Positions 58,781 to 64,000 of a stretch of DNA of 64,000 nt are shown piece by piece. The notes below the pieces were generated by a model. That model ran no database searches. It saw nothing but the letters and a program-made list of their open reading frames with translations, and had not been told where the DNA came from. The translations under genes and the position numbers were made by a program. The stretch's first letter is position 1. Every line of letters starts with the position of its first letter. Source of the stretch: Lysobacterales bacterium (lineage in GTDB: Bacteria; Pseudomonadota; Gammaproteobacteria; Xanthomonadales; BPKI01); NCBI GenBank assembly GCA_026005055.1, contig BPKI01000001.1:1302001-1366000 (forward strand), read 5' to 3'.

Positions 58781-61177
58781 TCAGGGCCAAGTCTGGCTGT
58801 AGCGCAGGTACCAGGCCGCGCCGCTCAGCCCGAACTGGACGCTCTCGAAGATATGGCCGTTATCGGTCTCGTCCGGATTCTGGCGGGTGGGAAACTTGTC
58901 GAAGACGTTCACTCCGCCGACGGTGATTAGCCCTCCTGTGCCGATCTTCCACGAGAGCGAGACGTCGGCCGAGGTCTTGTCGGCATAGCGCTGATTGGGC
59001 ACGCCAGCGGCGGTGCCGGAGAAGGTCCCGAGGGTGAGTGGGCCGAAATGGACGATCCTGAGCTCGTAGAGCGCGGGATCGGCCTCGTACTGGAAACCGA
59101 GAATGGCCTTCCGTCTCGGCAGCGCGTTTTCGACGAACAGCCGATCGCGCTCACCGAGAACCACTTCCTCGCGTCCGCGAAGTGCGGCGGGGACGTTGAC
59201 GCGGGTGACTTTGGTCCGGTTGAAATTGGCCGCGAGACTGGTGCGGAAGGGATTTCCCGCGAGCTCGCGCTCGTGGGTGAAGACCACATCGAGACCGACC
59301 GTCCGGGTGTCCACCGAGTTGACGAAGAAGCGCGCCAGACCGACGTTGCGCTGGATGAGGACGTCGCCGATGTTGGGATCGCTCTGGTCGAACTCCCCGG
59401 AGAGCACGACGCGGTCATCGACTTCGATGTGATAGGCATCGACCGTCATCTGCCAGTCCTGGCCTGGGGAGAACACCAAGCCGAGCGTGAAGTTGCGCGC
59501 ATCCTCGTTGCGCAGGTTGGGGATTCCCGCTGCGCGCGCGAGCTCGCTGCCATTGGCGGCGATCACGACGTCCACCGGCACGCCGCTGATGAAGTCGGTG
59601 ATGGTCGATGAGAAGAACTTCTGCTGCAGTGCCGGCGCGCGAAACCCGGTGCTCGCCGAAGCGCGCACGCTGAGCGCATCGGTCAGGCGAAGACGGGTGG
59701 TGACCTTGCCGTCGAGGGTCGAGCCGAAGTCGCTGTAGTCCTCGAAGCGTAGGGCTCCACCCAGCCGCAGGCGCTCGTTGAGGTCGCTTTCGACATCGAG
59801 ATAGACCGCGTGGCTGCGCCGGCCGACGTTGGTCACGTCCCCAGGCTGGAAGCCGGGGAAGCCTTGGCTTCCGGGGTTGCCCCCGCCGGGTCCATCAGCG
59901 TCGATCCACGAGCCGGGCTCCCCATCGCGAATCCAGTAGCGTTCGCGCCGATGTTCGAAGCCGAAAGCGATGTTGGTCCCTTCGAGCCAGTCGGGAAAGA
60001 AGCGGACGAAATCGAGGTTCGTCGTCGCCTGCTGGAACTTCAGGCCGCCCGCATCGAAGCGGGTGGGGCTGATGCCGCGACCGCCGCGAATGAGATCGAG
60101 GTTGGCGATCGAGGCGTTGAGGGTGTTGGTGATGTCGTAATCGAGACGGTTGTAGCCGTAGGCGATGGACAGATCGGCGTTCCACTCACCGACTGCACCG
60201 CGCAGCCCCAGCGTGGCGGAATGATCGACCACGTCGCCATTGATGAAAGGCACGAAGCCGTTGGGATACATCGCCGCCGAGTTGCGCGAGGGAATGTCAT
60301 CGCTGCCGATACCGCCGCGGGCGAAGGCGGCGGCGGAGGCGTCGCGGCTTTGCGAGCCGGCGAAGAAATAAGCGGTGAAATCGGCCACGGGGTACTCGCC
60401 GTTGAGGAAGAAGGTGCGGTTGAGCACCTTGCTGTCGCCGATGATCCGCGGATTTCCGGGGGGCTCGGAGCGATCGGAACGACCGCGGTCTTGGACTTCC
60501 GCGGTCAGGCCGAGGAAGCCTCCCTCCCCGAGGGAAAAGCCGCAGTAGGCCGAGCCCAGATAGTTCCAACCGTCGCCGCGGGTGTAGGCGCCGGTTCCGC
60601 CGAGTCCGCGGCAGCCGATGTCGCGGCGTAGGACGATGTTCATCACCCCGGCGATGGCATCCGATCCGTACTGCGCGGCGGCACCGTCGCGCAGAACTTC
60701 GATGCGATCGATCGCGAGCAGGGGGAAGGTGTTGAAATCGGTGCCCGTCGCGCCGCGGTCGCGCGATCCGAAGATGTTCACCAAGGCGACTTGGTGGTGG
60801 CGTTTGCCGTTGACGAGCACGAGGGTTCGATCCGATCCCAGCCCGCGCAGGGCGGCGCCATCGATCAGATCGGCCCCATCGGCACCGTTCTGCCGGGTCG
60901 AGTTGAAGGAGGGAAGCTGGTAGTGCAGTGTCTGAGCGACGTCGAACGGGCCGGCGCGGGCGACCAGATCGCCGAAGGGCAGCAAATCCACGGCGACCGG
61001 GGTATCGGTGGCCGAGGCGCGATCGACGATCCGGCGCGAGCCCACCACCTGGATCGTGTCGAGGATTCGCTCGTCATCCGCTTCTTCCTGCGCGCTTGAA
61101 CGATCTTGCCCTTCCTGGGCCAATAACGCAGACGGCAACAAGGAAAGCAAAGCGAGTAGCCGGATGAGAACGACCAT
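58781..61177 (-). CDS. TonB-dependent outer-membrane receptor
   Basis: A 798-residue receptor. It has a signal peptide (1-20, ending LLAQ), a TonB-box-like segment (DTIQVVGS, about 40-47) and a plug domain with the motifs ALRGLGSDRTLVLVNGKR and IEVLRDGAAAQYGSDAIAGV (plug end quoted in part). A long beta-barrel region follows. The C-terminus is YLRYSQTWP rather than ending in an aromatic, which is unusual for the barrel assembly signal. ggggag lies 8 bases before the ATG. The ligand is not indicated; no transport or regulator gene is adjacent. Confidence 0.9.
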   Translation of the reverse strand: MVVLIRLLALLSLLPSALLAQEGQDRSSAQEEADDERILDTIQVVGSRRIVDRASATDTPVAVDLLPFGDLVARAGPFDVAQTLHYQLPSFNSTRQNGADGADLIDGAALRGLGSDRTLVLVNGKRHHQVALVNIFGSRDRGATGTDFNTFPLLAIDRIEVLRDGAAAQYGSDAIAGVMNIVLRRDIGCRGLGGTGAYTRGDGWNYLGSAYCGFSLGEGGFLGLTAEVQDRGRSDRSEPPGNPRIIGDSKVLNRTFFLNGEYPVADFTAYFFAGSQSRDASAAAFARGGIGSDDIPSRNSAAMYPNGFVPFINGDVVDHSATLGLRGAVGEWNADLSIAYGYNRLDYDITNTLNASIANLDLIRGGRGISPTRFDAGGLKFQQATTNLDFVRFFPDWLEGTNIAFGFEHRRERYWIRDGEPGSWIDADGPGGGNPGSQGFPGFQPGDVTNVGRRSHAVYLDVESDLNERLRLGGALRFEDYSDFGSTLDGKVTTRLRLTDALSVRASASTGFRAPALQQKFFSSTITDFISGVPVDVVIAANGSELARAAGIPNLRNEDARNFTLGLVFSPGQDWQMTVDAYHIEVDDRVVLSGEFDQSDPNIGDVLIQRNVGLARFFVNSVDTRTVGLDVVFTHERELAGNPFRTSLAANFNRTKVTRVNVPAALRGREEVVLGERDRLFVENALPRRKAILGFQYEADPALYELRIVHFGPLTLGTFSGTAAGVPNQRYADKTSADVSLSWKIGTGGLITVGGVNVFDKFPTRQNPDETDNGHIFESVQFGLSGAAWYLRYSQTWP

Positions 61178-61230
61178 GTGATGCTCCCCTGATGCAAAAA
61201 CCCCGACCCGTCGAAATCCGGGCGATGAGG

Positions 61231-61285
61231 ATTCTAAACGAGCGAGAAGAGGACGGCGCAGCCCGAAGCCGCGCTGCTCGTCCTC
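61231..61285. promoter_or_regulatory. Divergent control region between the receptor and murJ
   Basis: On the minus strand TAGAAT (61236-61231) is a possible -10 box for the receptor, without a clear -35 partner. Next to it, arms gaggacg (61249-61255) and cgtcctc (61279-61285), continued by gcagc/gctgc, form a long imperfect hairpin. No T-run follows. It could be an operator or a leader structure. Confidence 0.35.
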
Positions 61286-61342
61286 CTCGGATGGTGCCGA
61301 ACCGGTAATCTTCCCCCGTTTCCGCCCGCCCCCTCGATCGTC

Positions 61343-62884
61343 TTGGCTTTGCTTCGCGCAGCACTGAGCTTTTCCGCGATGACGCTGCTGTCGCGGCTCT
61401 CGGGCTTCGCCCGCGACGTGTTGCAGGCGGCCTTGTTCGGGGCGAATGCGGCGACCGACGCCTTCACCATCGCCTATCGGGTGCCGAATTTCCTCCGCCG
61501 GATCTTCGCCGAGGGCAGTTTCGCGATGGCTTTCGTGCCCACGCTCGCGGCGGTGCGAGCCCGCGGGGACCGCGCCGAGCTCAGGAGCTTCCTCGATCAC
61601 GTGGCCGGGATGCTCATCCTCGCGGTTTCGCTGGTGACCATCCTCGGCATCCTGGCCGCGCCTTGGATCGTGGCGGCCATCGCCCCCGGGACGCTGGCCG
61701 ACCCGGAGCGTTTCGCCCTGACGGGCGAGATGCTGCGAGTGGTCTTTCCCTACCTCTGGTTCATCGCCCTGGTCGCCTTCGCGGGAGGCGTCCTCAACAG
61801 CCGGGGTCGGTTCGCGCTCGCGGCCTTCGCACCGGTGTTGCACAACCTCGCCCTGATCGCGGCGATGCTTTTTCTGGCCCGGTATTTCGAGGTCCCGGAA
61901 AAGGCCTTGGCTTACGGCGTCCTGCTCGCCGGGGTCGCCCAGCTTCTGCTGCTCTGGCCCGCGCTGGCCGGAAGCGGAGAAATGCCTCGGCCCCGCCTCG
62001 ATCCAACCCACCCGGGCGTGCGCGAAGTGCTGCGCCGCATGGGTCCGACGGTCTTCGCCGCCTCAGTGGCGCAGATCAACCTGATCGTGGGCACGGCTTG
62101 CGCCTCGCTGCTGATGGTCGGGGCGCAGAGCTGGCTTTGGTACGCGGATCGGCTGCTCGAGCTGCCGCTCGGGCTGTTCGGGGTGGCGCTCGGAACGGTG
62201 TTGCTGCCTCGGCTCGCCGAAGGCCATGCCCGCGACCGGGGCGAGGATTTCCGCGATTCGCTCTCATGGGGCATCCGGACCTGCCTGCTCATCGCCCTGC
62301 CCGCCGCGGTCGGGCTCGCCCTCTTGGCCGAGCCGCTCGTGGGCGCGATCTACCAGCGCGCCGCCTTCTCGGTGTACGACGCCCGAATGACCGCTGCGGC
62401 CCTATCGCTGCTCGCATGGGGGCTGCCTGGGTTCATGCTCGCCAAGATTCTGCTCTCGGCGTTCTACGCCCGAGGCGAGACGCGTCAGCCCATGCGGATC
62501 GCCCTCGCGACGGTCGCGGTCAATCTCCTCCTGCTCGGCGTGTTGCTGCCGCTCATGCTCTGGCTGGAGGATGCTGCCCCCCACGCAGCGATTGCCGGAG
62601 CCACGGCGGTGGCCGGCAATGCACAAGCGCTGTTCCTGCTTCGCGCTCTGCGTCGCGAGGCGCTGCTTCCGCCGAAGGAGGGCCGCGCCGGCTGGCGTCC
62701 CCTGCTCGCCTCGGCCGTCATGAGTCTCGCCCTGGCATGGATTCTGGCCGTGCTTCCTTCCTGGACCGTCTTGGGCACAGCCGGCCGTTGGGCCTTGATC
62801 GGGGCGGCGATCGCCGCGGGTGCGGCCGTGTACGCGGCGGCCTTGCTTCTGCTCGGCTGGCGTCCCCGCGAGCTTTTGCGCTGA
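61343..62884 (+). CDS. murJ: Lipid II flippase MurJ
   Basis: A 513-residue inner-membrane flippase with about 14 hydrophobic segments. It moves lipid II across the membrane for peptidoglycan synthesis. The opening ALLRAALSFSAMTLLSRLSGFARD and RRIFAEGSFAMAFVP are MviN/MurJ hallmarks. The TTG start at 61343 fits the usual N-terminal spacing; ATG at 61379 would cut the first helix. ribF follows 31 bases after its stop. Confidence 0.95.
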   Translation: MALLRAALSFSAMTLLSRLSGFARDVLQAALFGANAATDAFTIAYRVPNFLRRIFAEGSFAMAFVPTLAAVRARGDRAELRSFLDHVAGMLILAVSLVTILGILAAPWIVAAIAPGTLADPERFALTGEMLRVVFPYLWFIALVAFAGGVLNSRGRFALAAFAPVLHNLALIAAMLFLARYFEVPEKALAYGVLLAGVAQLLLLWPALAGSGEMPRPRLDPTHPGVREVLRRMGPTVFAASVAQINLIVGTACASLLMVGAQSWLWYADRLLELPLGLFGVALGTVLLPRLAEGHARDRGEDFRDSLSWGIRTCLLIALPAAVGLALLAEPLVGAIYQRAAFSVYDARMTAAALSLLAWGLPGFMLAKILLSAFYARGETRQPMRIALATVAVNLLLLGVLLPLMLWLEDAAPHAAIAGATAVAGNAQALFLLRALRREALLPPKEGRAGWRPLLASAVMSLALAWILAVLPSWTVLGTAGRWALIGAAIAAGAAVYAAALLLLGWRPRELLR

Positions 62885-62915
62885 GCTTCCGCGGGGCAGA
62901 TCGTATACTCGCGCC

Positions 62916-63839
62916 ATGCTACCAGTCTTTCGTGCGCCTCCCTCGCGCTCAGGGGGCGGATCTTCGCTTTGCATCGGTGCCTTCGATGGTCTGCACCGGG
63001 GGCACCTCGCGCTGATCGAGCGGACGGTCGCGTGGGCTGCCGCCGATGGGCTCGAGCCGCTCGCCCTGACCATGGATCCGCTGCCGAGGGAGTTTTTCCT
63101 GGGCGAGCTCGCCCCGCCGCGCATCCAACCCCTCGGCGAGCGGCTGCGCGGTTTGCTCGCGGCGGGTGTGCACCGGGTCGGGCTGATGCGCTTCGATCAG
63201 CGGGTCGCGGGGCTATCCGCGGAGGCGTTCGCAGCCTCCTGGCTGGCACGGGGGCTGGCTGCGCGGCGGGTGGTGGTGGGCGTCGACTTCCGCTTCGGGA
63301 AGGAGCGTGAGGGCGATGTCGGCCGCCTGGCGGAGCTGGGCCGTCGTTTCGGCTTCGCGGTGGAGGTGGTCGAGGCCGTTCTCGAGGGCGGGGAGCCGGT
63401 GTCGAGCACCCGCCTGCGCGCGGCCCTTCAGGCGGGCGATTTCGCGCTGGCCGAGCGGCTTCTCGGGCGTCGCTTCGCGCTTTCGGGACGGGTGCGGCCC
63501 GGCCGCCGGCTCGGGCGCGTGCTCGGCTTTCCCACCGCCAATCTCCCGCTCGGTCGGAGACGCTATGCCTGCGAGGGCATCCACGCCGTCCGGGTGGATG
63601 GCGAGGGTCTTCAGCGTTGGCCCGGGGTGGCGAGCATCGGACAGCGGCCCACGGTAGGCGGCGGCGAGACCTGGCTCGAGGTCCATCTCTTCGACTTCGC
63701 GGGCGATCTCTACGGAAAACAGCTGCGGGTGGAGTTTTGCGCCCGGCTGCGCGAGGAAAGGCGGTTCCCGAGCCTGGAGGCCATGATCGAGGAGATGCGT
63801 CACGATGCCGAACGGGCGCGCGCGGCATTGGCCGCTTGA
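62916..63839 (+). CDS. ribF: Bifunctional riboflavin kinase / FAD synthetase
   Basis: A 307-residue cytoplasmic enzyme that makes FMN and then FAD. The N-terminal adenylyltransferase domain has GAFDGLHRGH and the C-terminal kinase domain GFPTANL, with the conserved GVASIGQRPTVGG segment. TATACT lies only 7 bases before the ATG and is probably not a working -10 box. It continues into ileS with 48 bases between. Confidence 0.96.
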   Translation: MLPVFRAPPSRSGGGSSLCIGAFDGLHRGHLALIERTVAWAAADGLEPLALTMDPLPREFFLGELAPPRIQPLGERLRGLLAAGVHRVGLMRFDQRVAGLSAEAFAASWLARGLAARRVVVGVDFRFGKEREGDVGRLAELGRRFGFAVEVVEAVLEGGEPVSSTRLRAALQAGDFALAERLLGRRFALSGRVRPGRRLGRVLGFPTANLPLGRRRYACEGIHAVRVDGEGLQRWPGVASIGQRPTVGGGETWLEVHLFDFAGDLYGKQLRVEFCARLREERRFPSLEAMIEEMRHDAERARAALAA

Positions 63840-63887
63840 GGCGCTACACTGGCGCGCTTCGCGCCTCGATCCGCGATCGGCCGAACC

Positions 63888-64000
63888 ATGAGCCAGGAAT
63901 ACAAGAACACCGTCCTGTTGCCCGCGACCGACTTCCCGATGCGTGCCGAGCTTCCGCGCAGGGAGCCGCAATGGGTGCAACGTTGGGCGGAGGAGCGGCG
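63888..64000 (+). CDS. ileS: Isoleucyl-tRNA synthetase, first 37 codons (runs off the right edge)
   Basis: The start [27 protein letters not shown] (first half diagnostic: [15 protein letters not shown]) matches the N-terminus of proteobacterial IleS. The ribF-ileS order supports it. The catalytic domain lies outside the window. A short hairpin (ggcgcgcttcgcgcc) sits in the 48-base gap upstream. Confidence 0.93.
   Translation, partial: MSQEYKNTVLLPATDFPMRAELPRREPQWVQRWAEER

Noticed and set aside
61190-61225. Terminator-like gggg-ttttt run on the minus strand before the receptor gene
   Set aside because: It lies between the likely promoter and the ribosome site, and its stem is only about four base pairs, so it is more likely plain leader sequence.
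62904-62916. TATACT just before ribF as the -10 box of a leaderless transcript
   Set aside because: There is no -35 partner, and the gene is best explained as part of the murJ-ribF-ileS run.

Overview
The window is high-GC, gene-dense chromosomal DNA from a gammaproteobacterium. Several gene orders support this: asd-fimV-truA-trpF-trpB-trpA-accD-folC-(SPOR)-cvpA-purF, rsfS-rlmH-maf-rng-yhdP-tldD, uvrA | rplU-rpmA-obgE, and rpsT | murJ-ribF-ileS. Placing trpB-trpA between trpF and accD is, from memory, the Xanthomonadales-type arrangement, so a Xanthomonadales-like or related lineage is the best guess; this is inference. Start codons are often GTG or TTG, and neighbouring genes often overlap by 4 bases. 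I recognised no rRNA, tRNA, insertion sequence, phage gene or CRISPR array.

Region by region. (1) 1-390: 5' end of asnB, minus strand. (2) 457-5438: four overlapping plus-strand genes: a periplasmic PhnD-type binding protein, a membrane GGDEF-EAL protein with an eroded EAL half, a UMF1-type MFS transporter and a small unknown membrane protein. (3) 5426-7410: greB and a HerA-like ATPase (YjgR/DUF853), minus strand. (4) 7411-13519: the accessory part of the window. Two tandem paralogous surface-type proteins (CSLREA start, beta-helix repeats, C-terminal sorting-like tail) each sit behind a near-identical copy of the same promoter and leader. They share long blocks of almost identical DNA. (5) 13760-15217: an MltD-like lytic transglycosylase. 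(6) 15229-18994: a minus-strand run of sco1, psd and two exported proteins of unknown function. (7) 19019-36357: housekeeping genes for translation-factor methylation, chorismate, aspartate-semialdehyde, FimV, tryptophan, fatty acid, folate, purine, ribosome silencing, rRNA methylation and RNase G. (8) 36354-44537: yhdP, tldD, a Ca/Na exchanger, yjgA (minus) and pmbA. (9) 44702-49430: a Gld-type ABC export cluster with a DUF4340 protein. (10) 49411-56204: minus-strand genes for a pseudouridine synthase, an exported EEP-fold hydrolase, bpt, tesB, a 4HBT thioesterase and uvrA. (11) 56366-58389: rplU, rpmA, obgE and convergent rpsT. (12) 58390-64000: a non-coding stretch with hairpins, a TonB-dependent receptor, murJ, ribF and the start of ileS.

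Most of the window is ordinary core genome. The parts that stand out are the duplicated beta-helix pair with its cloned promoter, the binding-protein/cyclic-di-GMP operon with the damaged EAL domain, and the sco1-psd-exported protein run. I found no clear new multi-gene defence or mobile system. The beta-helix pair is the best candidate for something undescribed.
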